DNA of 64,000 bases, from positions 1-64,000 of the forward strand of contig KN805383.1 of assembly GCA_000818945.1 (NCBI GenBank), in the 5' to 3' direction. Of the stretch, positions 9,639 to 18,967 are shown piece after piece; the first letter of the stretch is position 1; each line of letters begins with the position of its first letter. This DNA comes from Schizochytrium sp. CCTCC M209059. Lineage: Eukaryota; Sar; Bigyra; Thraustochytrida; Thraustochytriidae. Both the position numbers and the translations under genes were made by a program. Under the pieces are notes generated by a model, which made no database searches, had not been told where the DNA came from, and saw only the letters and a list, made by a program, of their open reading frames with translations.

Positions 9639-10490
9639 GGCGGCGGCGGCGGCAGCAACAGCGGCAAGAACCACAACGACCACCACCACAACAACAAGAG
9701 CAAGAAGAGGAGGAAGACCACCATCATCACCACCACCATCACAGCGTGCATGATCAACATCAACACCAACACCAACACCAGCACCAGCACCAGCTCCACC
9801 TTGACCATGATCATGACCATGATCATCATCATGATCATCATCACCCATCGCATACAGAACCTCTCGATCCTCACGAACATCGCGGGGTGACGAGTCATCA
9901 CCTCGATCACGAAAGCCATGACGATGGTCAAGTCGACCGACATCTTTCGCGACGATCCCAGCAAACCTCAGAGGAGCAAGTGTCGATGGATCACGCCGAG
10001 GACCCTGGCGGGCCTCCACTTGTAGTCTCAGAAGGTCCCATGCAAATGGAGACAGCTACGGGAGCGAGCGCACCACTGGGAAATGGACTCAAGGCGACAG
10101 ACGCAAGTGGGGCTGATATTGGTCAACATGCGGCCGGCGATGTGGGCGGCAGTGGAGGCGACGATGTGGAGACGCGACCAAGTCCGCTGGTGCAGGGGCG
10201 CACCAAGCTGAAGCTATCCGTCAAGAACCGGAACATCCTCAAGAGCAGAGCATTTCGCGAGGCCATGGGCGTTGACAATTTTGGTCCAGAAGCCCGATTT
10301 CTCAACACTGTACTCACCTTTGCATTTGAAAAGTTCAGGTCCTTGGAGAGCCGAACTGAGTTTGATCACTTTGCAAAGCAGATCGAAGATGAGGAATTGC
10401 AACTCAAGGAACTCATGGCAGAAAAGTGGAAGCGCCAGTATGCTTATAAGGCGCGAAAACGGCAGCTACCAGCAGGCGGTGCCTCGCGCA

Positions 10491-10541
<51 letters not shown>

Positions 10542-10879
10542 AGCAACAGCAACAGCAGCAGCAGCAGCAGCAGCAACAGGGATCCTATGACTCTGTTCAG
10601 TCCGGATCTGGGGTTAGCTCCGCCAGCGCAGCGTGGGCATCGAGCAATAATATCGACATGCGAGGCGGTGTAGATCCGGGCTCGACAGTGCCTCATTCCC
10701 AAGAATCCGGTCTCGCAGGCGCAGGCGATGCGAGGGCTGTTGCATCATCACAGAGCCGCCACACCGTCACGCAACGGGGACAGGAGAGCGAACAACTCGT
10801 TCATGAAGAAGCCCACCAGCATCATCGAGCAAAGCGCCCTCGTCCTATGCGCGACAGACGAGAGGGAGTACTTGAGTGA
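9230..10879 (+). CDS. Gln/His-rich protein of unknown function
   Basis: The product is 549 residues from the first ATG in frame; the frame extends upstream only through a GTG. The N-terminal third is acidic and His-rich. A first polyglutamine tract interrupted by Arg (about residues 120-150) leads into a His-rich region (about 163-225: His8, then (His-Gln)n, then (Asp-His)n). A conserved-looking segment at about 325-415 (KLKLSVKNRNILKSRAF, FLNTVLTFAFEKFRSLESRTEFDHFAKQIEDEELQLKELMAEKWKRQYAYKARKR in pieces) ends in a coiled coil. A second, nearly pure polyglutamine tract follows (about 421-450), then a Ser/Gly-rich tail with basic PRPMRDRR. A nuclear or RNA-binding condensate role would fit such composition, but I do not recognise the family. 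Confidence 0.75.
9599..9662 (+). repeat. coding CAG/CGG trinucleotide repeat
   Basis: A CAG run with CAA interruptions passes into CGG units and back, encoding polyglutamine then polyarginine inside the Gln/His-rich protein. Length polymorphism is expected. Confidence 0.9.
10492..10579 (+). repeat. coding CAG/CAA repeat (second polyglutamine)
   Basis: About 29 CAG or CAA codons in a row near the 3' end of the Gln/His-rich gene. The CAA interruptions are frequent, which stabilises such tracts at the DNA level while keeping glutamine. Confidence 0.95.
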
Positions 10880-11296
10880 GATCTACGATGATCCTTAGTT
10901 GTGCTCATGAGCCCTTGTAAGATAATATTTTTTGATAATTAGCACGTAGAATGCCCCGTCTGTGGTGCTCCTAAATGGCCAAACCATCACTGGCATCGCG
11001 ATCCTCGTGTCGGATAGAAAGTTTGGGCAATGAACCAATATGTTCAATGCAAAAACGTTTGTGTTCTCCTGAAAACAATCGCGAGACGCCGACCAAACAG
11101 AGGGCTCGCTGACTTCAGCGAAACGATCTTCTCTGACTACCATAGCAACTCTATCATTTTTTAATGTAAAAAAGGATGTAGAGAGAAAGAAGAAACGGAA
11201 TGTTGACGCCACATGGAACCCCGCCTGCAAGACGGATGCTTCGGCCCCTCAACGGGTGTCAAGCAAGATGTAAAGAGAATGAGACAGCGCTGACGA
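10880..11296. other. convergent intergenic region
   Basis: Lies between the 3' ends of the Gln/His-rich gene (+) and methylmalonate-semialdehyde dehydrogenase (-). AT-rich around 10920-10945. I see no repeat or gene. Confidence 0.6.
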
Positions 11297-12775
11297 TCAC
11301 TTGAACTGAGCAGCATCGCCCATGTCAAACTTGGACCACTTGGTGGTGATCTTGCGCTTTTGCGAGAAAAAGTTCATCGCCCCGGTCCCGGTGATGTCGT
11401 GTTCACCAAACTTGGAAATGGTGCCGTACATGCCTCCAAAGGAAAAGGGCTCTCGAGGCACAGCGACGCCCACGTTGACGCCGATTTGTGAGGCTCGAAA
11501 ATGGTGCGAAAACCAGTCAGCAGCAGCGCCTGAATTAGTGTACACAGAGGCGGCGTTACCAGCAGGATGAGCATTCTCAATGGCGATTGCCGTCTCGCGA
11601 TCTGGAACCTCGAGCACCGAAAGCACGGGGCCAAAAATTTCGTCCTGCAGAGCGCGGTCCGTCTTTTTCGTGTGCAGAATCACCGTAGGTCCAAGCCAGG
11701 TCCCCTTGGGCTGCGCAGACTGCCAGGAACGGCCATCAAGGAGAATCTTGGCGCCGCCCGCCTCGGCTTCCTCGATGTACGAAACGATGCGCTTCTGGGA
11801 AGCCTCGTCAATGACAGGGCCCAGGTTCCCAGCACCCTGGCCGGCCGTGAGCTCCGAGGCCTTGGCCACAACCTCGTCAAGGAGACCGGGCTGCGCCGTG
11901 ACTGTAAGAAGAACGGATGCCGCCATGCAGCGTTGACCGGCGCAGCCGCAAAAGGAGGACACAATGTCTGCGGCCGTCATGGCCACATCGCAGTCTGGCA
12001 GCGCAACCAAATGGTTTTTCGCGCCGCCAAGCGCTAGGACGCGTTTCCCGAGCGCACTACACCGCTGGTGAACGATGCGCGCAACGCGGCTGGAGCCCAC
12101 AAAGCTCACGGCGCAAATGTCCTCGTGGTCGCAGACGGCGTTGACAGCATCAACGGTTCCATGCACGATAGAGAAGACGCCGTCCGGGACACCCGCCTCT
12201 TTAACGAGCTCTGCGAAACGCGTCATTGCCATTGGCGCCTTTTCTGAGGTTTTGAGTACCACGGCATTGCCCATGGTCAGAGCGATGGGCGTTGTCCAGC
12301 ACGGTACCATGAAGGGAAAGTTGAAGGGTACGATGCAGCCCACCACACCGAGCGGCTCGTTCTCATCGTGGCACATGACGCCACGCGAGACCTGCAAAAT
12401 ATTGCCTTGCGCAAGCTGTGGCAGCGAACACGCCCACTCAATTGTTTCGTTACCCTTGGCCACCTCGGCCAACGATTCTGCAATCGTCTTGCCATTTTCA
12501 CGTGTGCACAAGGTTGCGAGCTCAAGCGCGTGCTCCTGCACGAGGTGGTGCAGCTTGAACATGCACGCTGCGCGGCTCTTGATGGTGAGTCCCTTCCATT
12601 GCGGCAGAGCCTTCTTCGCCGCCGTCACAGCAGCATCCACGTCGGCGGTGCCGCTCACAGCCACTTTGGCACAGACACTGCCATCAGCCGGGCTCGTTAC
12701 ATCCATATACTCTCCGCCAGCGGGTGCCACAAAGACCCCGCCGATGAAATTGTCGCACTGACGCTGCTCAGCCAT
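11297..12775 (-). CDS. ALDH6A1: methylmalonate-semialdehyde dehydrogenase (CoA-acylating)
   Basis: Converts methylmalonate semialdehyde or malonate semialdehyde to propionyl-CoA or acetyl-CoA with NAD and CoA, in valine, thymine and beta-alanine catabolism. The 492-residue product has the ALDH fold landmarks: FNFPFMVP at about 151-158, the class-specific GGAKNH at 250-255, and the catalytic cysteine C283 in GQRCMA. GGAKNH separates this CoA-acylating class from the hydrolytic ALDHs. The normal family location is the mitochondrial matrix, but this frame has no presequence: it starts MAEQRQCDNFIGG and an in-frame stop lies 60 bases upstream (12833-12835) with no ATG between. It is either cytosolic or targeted through an unseen upstream exon. 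The C-terminus AAQFK is not a peroxisomal signal. Confidence 0.95.
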   Translation of the reverse strand: MAEQRQCDNFIGGVFVAPAGGEYMDVTSPADGSVCAKVAVSGTADVDAAVTAAKKALPQWKGLTIKSRAACMFKLHHLVQEHALELATLCTRENGKTIAESLAEVAKGNETIEWACSLPQLAQGNILQVSRGVMCHDENEPLGVVGCIVPFNFPFMVPCWTTPIALTMGNAVVLKTSEKAPMAMTRFAELVKEAGVPDGVFSIVHGTVDAVNAVCDHEDICAVSFVGSSRVARIVHQRCSALGKRVLALGGAKNHLVALPDCDVAMTAADIVSSFCGCAGQRCMAASVLLTVTAQPGLLDEVVAKASELTAGQGAGNLGPVIDEASQKRIVSYIEEAEAGGAKILLDGRSWQSAQPKGTWLGPTVILHTKKTDRALQDEIFGPVLSVLEVPDRETAIAIENAHPAGNAASVYTNSGAAADWFSHHFRASQIGVNVGVAVPREPFSFGGMYGTISKFGEHDITGTGAMNFFSQKRKITTKWSKFDMGDAAQFK

Positions 12776-13662
12776 CTTTGTTCGCTCTTGTTTGCCTTGC
12801 TCTCGCGCTTGACGTCCAGCTCTCGCTCCTTGTCAAGCGCGGCAGGTGCAGTTGTGGCGCACCAACGAAGTCGGATGAACCAGCCCTGGACGTTTCGTAG
12901 CTCTCGCAGGGCCCGTGCGACGCAGCTTCGCACGACCTTGACGCTAGCGCGCCTTCGTTCCTCCACAAGCTCTTCGCGTCCCTTCCGCGTCGCGTGGCCG
13001 TCGCAGCTCGCGAGCGGTTTGCTTGGTCTCCGCCTTTTCTATCTTTGCTGTGAGCGCGCCTCCGCCAAAGTATCAAAGACAGCTTGAAGAAGTATGGTAT
13101 GTTAGTGACAGCAACTTTCGGAACAGCGTAGCCACAACTACTTCGACAACACAGGAAGTGCGTCACGGCCCGGCTAGGCTTGAATATTCCGTCCCCAGAT
13201 TCGTCCTCAGATCAATCAGTTTGATCGTTTATCGCAAATCTGTCAGCAAATCGGATTGTTTTTCCTTATAATCTCGCAGTCTCTCACTGTCAGTCCTCTC
13301 GGAGTTCTCGAGAGCATAGGAATAATGTTAACTTTGGTGTTGGATTTCCTACTTTGCAATGATTTTGCACTATTAGATTCGTACCACCATCTATCGGGCA
13401 GCACACGTGCTTGGTATGGCACGATTCGCAAGCTTTTGCTGTGTTGCAAGGAGCCGCAAGAAAAATAACACGACACTTTTGCGTACTCAGCTTTAATAAT
13501 GTACATCTATGGTGTAACGTCCTTGCGCCCTTGCATCGTGTTTTGCCCTATCGAGCTCGCCCGTGCCGCGAGCAAGCAAGGACCGACTCGGCCTCCGTCA
13601 ACAATCGCCTCGTTAGTTAAAAGGAAGTGTAGCGGTTCACGCAGTGTGAAGACTAGCCAAAA
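12776..13662. other. intergenic region upstream of dehydrogenase and tRNA-Arg
   Basis: Contains the promoter of the minus-strand dehydrogenase (GC-rich 12780-13050) and AT-rich sequence from 13090 to 13520. Several minus-strand short frames exist near the dehydrogenase start (for example 12768-13166), but none resembles a presequence. No further gene is supported. Confidence 0.5.
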
Positions 13663-13735
13663 GACCCTGTGGCCAAGTGGATAAGGCGCCTGACTTCTAA
13701 TCAGGAGATCGCGGGTTCGATACCCGCCAGGGTTA
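13663..13735 (+). tRNA. tRNA-Arg (anticodon UCU)
   Basis: A complete cloverleaf. The acceptor stem GACCCTG/CAGGGTT has one G-U pair. The D arm GCC...GGC carries the AAGTGGATAA loop. The anticodon stem CCTGA/TCAGG encloses loop CTTCTAA with anticodon TCT at 13696-13698. The T arm is GCGGG-TTCGATA-CCCGC and the discriminator is A. There is no intron and no encoded CCA. It reads AGA codons. Confidence 0.96.
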
Positions 13736-13761
13736 ATATGAAGAAAAACGTTTGAGAACGT

Positions 13762-13771
13762 CTTTTTTTTT
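13762..13771 (+). terminator. likely RNA polymerase III terminator
   Basis: A run of T on the plus strand about 27 bp after the tRNA-Arg(UCU) 3' end, the standard Pol III stop signal. Confidence 0.6.
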
Positions 13772-13830
13772 CATTTTTTTTCTTTTTGGCTGCCTGCGAG
13801 TGATTTGAAGCAGCCTAGTACGCTGGCGAA

Positions 13831-13920
13831 GTTGTCCGCGATGCTGTTCGCGATGCTGTCCGCGATGCTGTTCGCGATGCTGTCCGCGATGCTGTCCACA
13901 ATGCTGCCCGCGATGCTGCC
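13831..13920. repeat. 12-bp minisatellite (CGCGATGCTGTC-like)
   Basis: About seven tandem units of CGCGATGCTGTC, with TTC/TCC alternating at the unit junctions and more degenerate units at the right edge. Confidence 0.9.
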
Positions 13921-14312
13921 ATCGAAGCTGCATTATCACACAAATATTCCCTCCTAGGCTCTGGCATGAAGGGAAGACGTAACGTTGTGGTGTTGTAGAG
14001 CAGAGCAGAGCAGAGCAGGGCAATGTTTTTTTCATGTTTTTTTACAAAGAAAAGAACGCGAGGACGACTTTATTCGTGACTTTAGCTTCGCAACTTGCTC
14101 TTGCCGTTCGGAAAAGGAGGAGACGGCAAAAGTGCGAAAGGTTTGAGCTCAAGATCGTTCGGATCGAAGAATGGAAAATTACGTACAATGTTCAGGCTTG
14201 TCTAGAGGTAGCACGCAAGTCGTTTCTTTTGGGCTGCAGGTGTCGTCTTTTTCTAAGAGGGGAGAGGAGGAAGAATTTGTAGGTTTTTGATGGCAAGGAC
14301 GCAAACCTGCGC

Positions 14313-17300
14313 TCAGGTGTCAATGGCAAGTACAGACTCAACGTAATTGACAACTTGCTCCCAATGAATGAACTCTTTGTCCTGAAAAGAGCGCGCGCCT
14401 CGCACACGGTAGCTGGCGCGCCGTTTATTGACCACAAGAGGAATCCCACGCTGCCTACAATACCGCAAAATGGCATCGCTAGTGGCTGGTGAGTGCACAA
14501 ATGGATGAACCCAATCGGCACCGACACCCTGCTCACGAAGAAGACGCGCGAGTTGCGCACAGTCCTCTGCGGAGGTGGGCTCGTCGTCGGAGGGAGCGGC
14601 AACAAGGACCGAAACAATTGCGGGGAGATTCGTGCTGCGATGGTGCGCGATGCGTTCAAGGTGGTAACGCACACCCAAGCAGGCCTTGCTTGGGCCAAAT
14701 CGCGAGCTTTCCAGATGATAGTCCTGCATTTGGTAGCTACGTACCAAGTCGTCGTAGCGCCCGCCAGTTGCAGCCACGTAGAATTCGCCGCCGCCGTACT
14801 GCGCACAAATACTGCTCGAGTGATGACGCAAGGGTGCCTTTGCATGACGCGCGCCATCCAAATCGTCTGTGGTATTGATCCGTGCGCGGCGCTTGTTTAC
14901 GGAGGCGCCTTGAGGTTGCGCCGCCCGAAGCAAAATAGCGAAAAAGAGACCCGAAGTCATGCCCGGAATGGGCGCCAACCACGGACGAAACTTGCAGCAA
15001 AAGCTCGGTTCTCGGAGAAGTTCCTGCAGGTGCCGCGTTTCGCTTTCGTCACCAAAGAGCCCGAGCAGTTCCCTTTGTTTCTCTGCCGCGTCGTTTGCGG
15101 ATTTGTCAGCGTCTTCTGATGCGAGACTGCCTTCGTCGTCCGGAGAGGTTTTGTTGTGGCCCTTCTTTTGCTTTTTTGGAGTCTTCTTTGGAGCCTCCGC
15201 AACAATAAAGGGACGAAGCAAGGCAAGTTGTTTTTGCGAAAAGAGGCGAGAAGCCACGAGTCGTTTGCGCGCGGCCGGCCACGAGGTCGCGCTGTGCACG
15301 GCGTCGAGCGTGCTGAGAACATGCGCTGCGTCGACTTTGGGGTCGTCGAGGTCGATGCCACAAACGCGGCGAAGCGCGCGACGCTGGAGTTTGTAGTCTT
15401 GAATATACACGACGGCAAGGCCAGGCGCCGGCGGCCAACCGTCAGGCAATTTCGCGCCCTGGCCGAGGGCATCAAGCATGCCGTGAAAAAAGTCGGAGCG
15501 CCACGCGGATGCAAAGCCATCAATTGTCTCCAGATCGGCCAGTGGTGCGACGACATCCAATGCCGCCTGAAACTTGGACCGAGGCTGGCCGCCGAGTTTG
15601 TTGTTGTTGCGTTCGGCCGTAGAGTACACGCGCGAGCCCTCGTAACGCTTCATGTAGAGAACGTTGCCGCGCAAAGCGAGGTATCGTGCAAAGGGACGAG
15701 TGAGATTGCGCGGGAGTTCCACGATTGTGCCCTGCGCATCCATGAGCTGCGTAGTGGAAGGGTCTTGCGGTTCTTGGAATACATTACCCGTTACGGTTGC
15801 CGCAGCAGCAGAAAACGGCGCGGCTCGTCTCGGAGTGAGCAGGGGGGCAGAAAAGGGAATCGCCCCGAAACGCGCAAAGGCCTGCTGCATCTCGCCAAAT
15901 GCAGCCATTTGTGCTGCAAGCTCGCGACCATGTGCCAAATGGTCCACGGCCGTCTGGTCCTGCAAAAGGGCGGCGTCATAGGTGAAAAAGACCTCATCGC
16001 GCGTGCGCTGAGTAAAAAGAGCGTCCATGAGGCGGCTGTACAGTGGTGAGGCGTCCGAAGACCGTACGACACGCAAGACTTCGTCAAAGTACCGCTCCTC
16101 GGTCTCCAACTTGTGCGGTATCCTTCCAATCACTGTCTGCGCGCTCGGACGCTTGTCCGGGTCGTGCGCCAAGAGATCTTGGATCAGATGCAATGTTTTT
16201 CGCGGAAGTGAGACCGACTCTACGCGACCATGTTCACGAAGTTCCATCAGTGTGCGTATACGCTCCAAACTTGTAGGGAAAGGCGGCAAAAGCATCTCGA
16301 AAAGAATGATCCCAAGGCTCCACATGTCGCATTTTTCGCTGTACCGGCCCGAGAGCACTTCTTGTGCGCGGTAGAGTGCTGTCCCAACGCCGCCAGTCTT
16401 GCCGTCTTCAGTCAGGTCTGGGATGGCGGAACCGAATTCTTTGCGGGATCTGGCGGAGGCGGATTTTTTCTGGCTGGCTTGATCCTGCGTCGTTGTCTTC
16501 GCCCCTGCTTTCTTTTTGGTTTTCCCCTTTTTTTTGGTCTTGGTTTTGCCATTTCCCTCCTTTGTTACTTTTGATGCTTTGCCCTTGCCAGTGGGAGTGT
16601 TCTTGGCGTTCGCATCTGCCGTAGCGTTGTTGGGAGCGGTGGCGGCGTCTGCAGCGGCGGCTGCTACTCTTGCGGCCACAGCGACCGCGGCAGCGTGGGC
16701 CGAAGCCGGGGCAGATGTAATGGCAAGGCCGAAATCACCAAGCTTCACATTGCCATGCTCGTCGAGAAAGACATTGTCGGGCTTGAGATCTCGGTGGATG
16801 AAGTGGCAAGTTTCGTGTACATACACGAGCGCTTCGCAAAGCTGACGAAAGAGTTTCCAGACGGTTATTTGCTGGCCGGCCAGTCTTCCTTCGTCGATGA
16901 CCTGCCGCAGCGTCTGCCCCGAGCAATACTCCATTTGAATGTAGAGAGTCTGACGAATGCGCGGCTCCTCTTCGTCATTGGGTCCATGTGTTCCGGATGA
17001 TGCCTCATGGAAGTCAGCTTCTTCACCGCGCGTAGAGAGCCTCGCCAATGAGTTGCTCGCTCCTGCATAGCGGAATCCTGACGAGGAGATTCCAGTCGCA
17101 GCCTGGTCGAGTGTTTCGTCCGCGCCGAGGCCTTCTTCATCGGACCAGTCGCCAAAGTCATAGCCAACAGAGGGAAAGTCGTTCGAAGAAGCCGAGTCGG
17201 AAGCCGCGTCTGAGTCTGAGGATGGGCCCGATTCGGATCCTGATTCAGACTCGGCGGCAGACTCGGCCGCAGAAGACGAAGAGGACGAGGAGGACGAGGC

Positions 17301-18602
17301 TTCAGACTCCACGTCAGACTCGTCGCTGGCTTCAGCGCTCAACCCAGACTTGGGGACTGAGGCAGGCGAGAAGAGAAAGCCTCCTGCATGAGACGGAGTG
17401 TCGGAAGAAGAAGATGGGGAAAAAGCTTCTTTCGCGTGTGAGGTTGTCGAAGACATGAGCAAATGCGAGATGGGGCCTCGCGAAGACCGCTGGCCTGTCG
17501 TAACCGAGTCAGTGCCAAAACCATCGTCATAGCCATCGCCGTCGCTGTCACTTTCATCATCTTCAGTCTCTTCGACCCAGGCTTGGTAATAGCGAACAAT
17601 GTATTGGTGTGACATTTTTGCGAGCGAAGTAACCTCGCGCAGAAGCTTCATGTCGTTTTCACTGCCCTCAAACTTGATCTTCTTAATGGCATAGACACGG
17701 CCGTCAAGACGGTTGCGAGCCTTGACTACCTTGCCAAAGCCTCCAACCCCAAGGACCTGGAGCTCGTCAAAGTCCTTGAGGTAGCGCGAATTTGTGGAGG
17801 GCCCCGCGCCAGGAGGTAGCGCGAGTGGAAGCATTGGCTCCGCATCGAGGTCCTCCTGTCGTTGCAAAGAAGGGCGGGCCGTGAGCGGGTCAGATTGCAC
17901 GGCGGTGAGGAGGGGAGACGGGACCGCAGGGGCATCGAGCGCGCGATCGACGCGGGCATGGAGGTTGGCAGCCTTGCGGCGTTCCTGTTCAATGCGCTGC
18001 GCCTCGAGTACGCGCTGCTGTGCTGCGACTCGGGCCTCTTTTGCCTGAAACTCTTCGTAAAACGAGGTCGTGCGCACGCGATGTTCGAGAAGAAAGGCCT
18101 GTGTGGTCTGCACAATATCATACAAAAAGGGTTCGGCATCTGGGCCTGCCTTTGCGAGTCCTTCTTGGCGAATGACTTTCTCGAGTAGCTTGGTGCTCTC
18201 CTGTTTGATACCTTGTGCTTGGAGCACCTTGATAGTGGGGGGCGTGCGCGGGTAGGCTTTGGTGTAAACCACCTCGAGCTCAGCCTTGAGCACATTCTCA
18301 TGAGCTTGAGGGTCTCCTCGGTGTGAGAGGTGGGGTTGCACGAGTATTTTGATTTTGGGTTGTCCCCAGACGTGGCTATCGCGCACGATTTCGCTGCCAA
18401 AGATGGATTCGAGCACGAGCATTTCTTCTTCGGCCGCCTCGTTGACCTCGCGAGGGCCATCTGGATCGTCGGTCTTGAGGGAACCATTGCTGTTGACGAG
18501 ATTGCGCGCAGACGTGGATTTGACGGCTACCGGGCTCGCGGGGCCATGGCCTTGGCCCGTGATGCCTCCGTTGCGGCTGGGTTTCCCTCGTCGCTTGGGC
18601 AT
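14313..18602 (-). CDS. GCN2: eIF2-alpha kinase GCN2
   Basis: Senses uncharged tRNA or stalled ribosomes and phosphorylates eIF2-alpha to cut general translation. The 1429-residue product has domains in the GCN2 order: an RWD domain (about 54-176, with EEEMLVLESIFGSEI and YPRTPPTIKV), a basic coiled-coil linker, a kinase domain (about 278-830) and a HisRS-like region (about 835-1429). In the kinase, the Gly loop is GVGGFG (285-290), Lys307 is in YAIKK, the catalytic loop is HRDLKPDNVF (Asp605) and DFG is at 623-625. Two large inserts are present: an acidic/Ser-rich insert after beta-4/5 (about 345-548), which is a family trait, and a roughly 110-residue Ala- then Lys-rich insert between DFG and the activation segment DLTEDGKTGGVGTALYRAQE. 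No pseudokinase domain is evident between RWD and kinase. An EIF2AK4 orthologue is the firm call. Confidence 0.95.
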   Translation of the reverse strand: MPKRRGKPSRNGGITGQGHGPASPVAVKSTSARNLVNSNGSLKTDDPDGPREVNEAAEEEMLVLESIFGSEIVRDSHVWGQPKIKILVQPHLSHRGDPQAHENVLKAELEVVYTKAYPRTPPTIKVLQAQGIKQESTKLLEKVIRQEGLAKAGPDAEPFLYDIVQTTQAFLLEHRVRTTSFYEEFQAKEARVAAQQRVLEAQRIEQERRKAANLHARVDRALDAPAVPSPLLTAVQSDPLTARPSLQRQEDLDAEPMLPLALPPGAGPSTNSRYLKDFDELQVLGVGGFGKVVKARNRLDGRVYAIKKIKFEGSENDMKLLREVTSLAKMSHQYIVRYYQAWVEETEDDESDSDGDGYDDGFGTDSVTTGQRSSRGPISHLLMSSTTSHAKEAFSPSSSSDTPSHAGGFLFSPASVPKSGLSAEASDESDVESEASSSSSSSSSAAESAAESESGSESGPSSDSDAASDSASSNDFPSVGYDFGDWSDEEGLGADETLDQAATGISSSGFRYAGASNSLARLSTRGEEADFHEASSGTHGPNDEEEPRIRQTLYIQMEYCSGQTLRQVIDEGRLAGQQITVWKLFRQLCEALVYVHETCHFIHRDLKPDNVFLDEHGNVKLGDFGLAITSAPASAHAAAVAVAARVAAAAADAATAPNNATADANAKNTPTGKGKASKVTKEGNGKTKTKKKGKTKKKAGAKTTTQDQASQKKSASARSRKEFGSAIPDLTEDGKTGGVGTALYRAQEVLSGRYSEKCDMWSLGIILFEMLLPPFPTSLERIRTLMELREHGRVESVSLPRKTLHLIQDLLAHDPDKRPSAQTVIGRIPHKLETEERYFDEVLRVVRSSDASPLYSRLMDALFTQRTRDEVFFTYDAALLQDQTAVDHLAHGRELAAQMAAFGEMQQAFARFGAIPFSAPLLTPRRAAPFSAAAATVTGNVFQEPQDPSTTQLMDAQGTIVELPRNLTRPFARYLALRGNVLYMKRYEGSRVYSTAERNNNKLGGQPRSKFQAALDVVAPLADLETIDGFASAWRSDFFHGMLDALGQGAKLPDGWPPAPGLAVVYIQDYKLQRRALRRVCGIDLDDPKVDAAHVLSTLDAVHSATSWPAARKRLVASRLFSQKQLALLRPFIVAEAPKKTPKKQKKGHNKTSPDDEGSLASEDADKSANDAAEKQRELLGLFGDESETRHLQELLREPSFCCKFRPWLAPIPGMTSGLFFAILLRAAQPQGASVNKRRARINTTDDLDGARHAKAPLRHHSSSICAQYGGGEFYVAATGGRYDDLVRSYQMQDYHLESSRFGPSKACLGVRYHLERIAHHRSTNLPAIVSVLVAAPSDDEPTSAEDCAQLARLLREQGVGADWVHPFVHSPATSDAILRYCRQRGIPLVVNKRRASYRVRGARSFQDKEFIHWEQVVNYVESVLAIDT

Positions 18603-18967
18603 GAGCGTGGGTCACGCGCGCTCTTCGTTGCTCTGATTTCGCTTGCTGTGCCACCTCTGCGTTTCGTCTCGTCTCGTGCGGCCTCGACGTGTTGCGTATG
18701 TGTTCACCCTCGACAAGGCGGTCCGTCGCGGGCCTCTGGGACCGGGCCAGCTCACGCCGCTGCGAGAGCCGCGCCCGAGACGGACCTCTCGTTCTTCTTT
18801 CTTTCGACGTGGCCTTGCGTGCTTGCCTGGCCTTGCTTGCTCGGGCTTGCCTTGTTTTTCCAACCAAGATAAGACAAAGGCAAGCAAAGCAAAGCAAAGC
18901 AAGCATAAAGCAAAGCAAAGCAAAGCAAAACAAGCAAACTTGCATTGGCTTGGCGTGGCAAGGCAGG
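18603..18967. promoter_or_regulatory. divergent promoter, GCN2 / methyltransferase
   Basis: Only 365 bp separate the two outward ATGs, so promoter elements are probably shared. Positions 18880-18945 consist of AGCAA/AAAGC pentamer-like repeats that form the leader of the methyltransferase gene. An in-frame upstream ATG at 18698 exists, but its translation runs through this low-complexity sequence. Confidence 0.5.

Larger units (their letters stand above)
13736..14312. other. intergenic region between tRNA-Arg and GCN2
   Basis: After the poly-T it holds a 12-bp minisatellite (13831-13920), a GCAGA pentamer run (about 13998-14022) and unremarkable sequence up to the GCN2 stop. The minus-strand frame through the minisatellite encodes a repetitive His/Arg/Gly peptide and is not credible as a gene. 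Confidence 0.55.

Noticed and set aside
9404..10019. Minus-strand frames opposite the Gln/His-rich gene (Leu/Val/Met repeats)
   Set aside because: They are the reverse reading of CAG and CAT repeats, and their repeats mirror the plus-strand codons.
13831..13920. CRISPR-like spaced repeats
   Set aside because: The units are directly abutting 12-mers without unique spacers; this is a eukaryotic minisatellite.
15156..16049. Plus-strand frame of about 300 codons opposite GCN2
   Set aside because: Antisense shadow of a well-supported kinase gene; no family resemblance.
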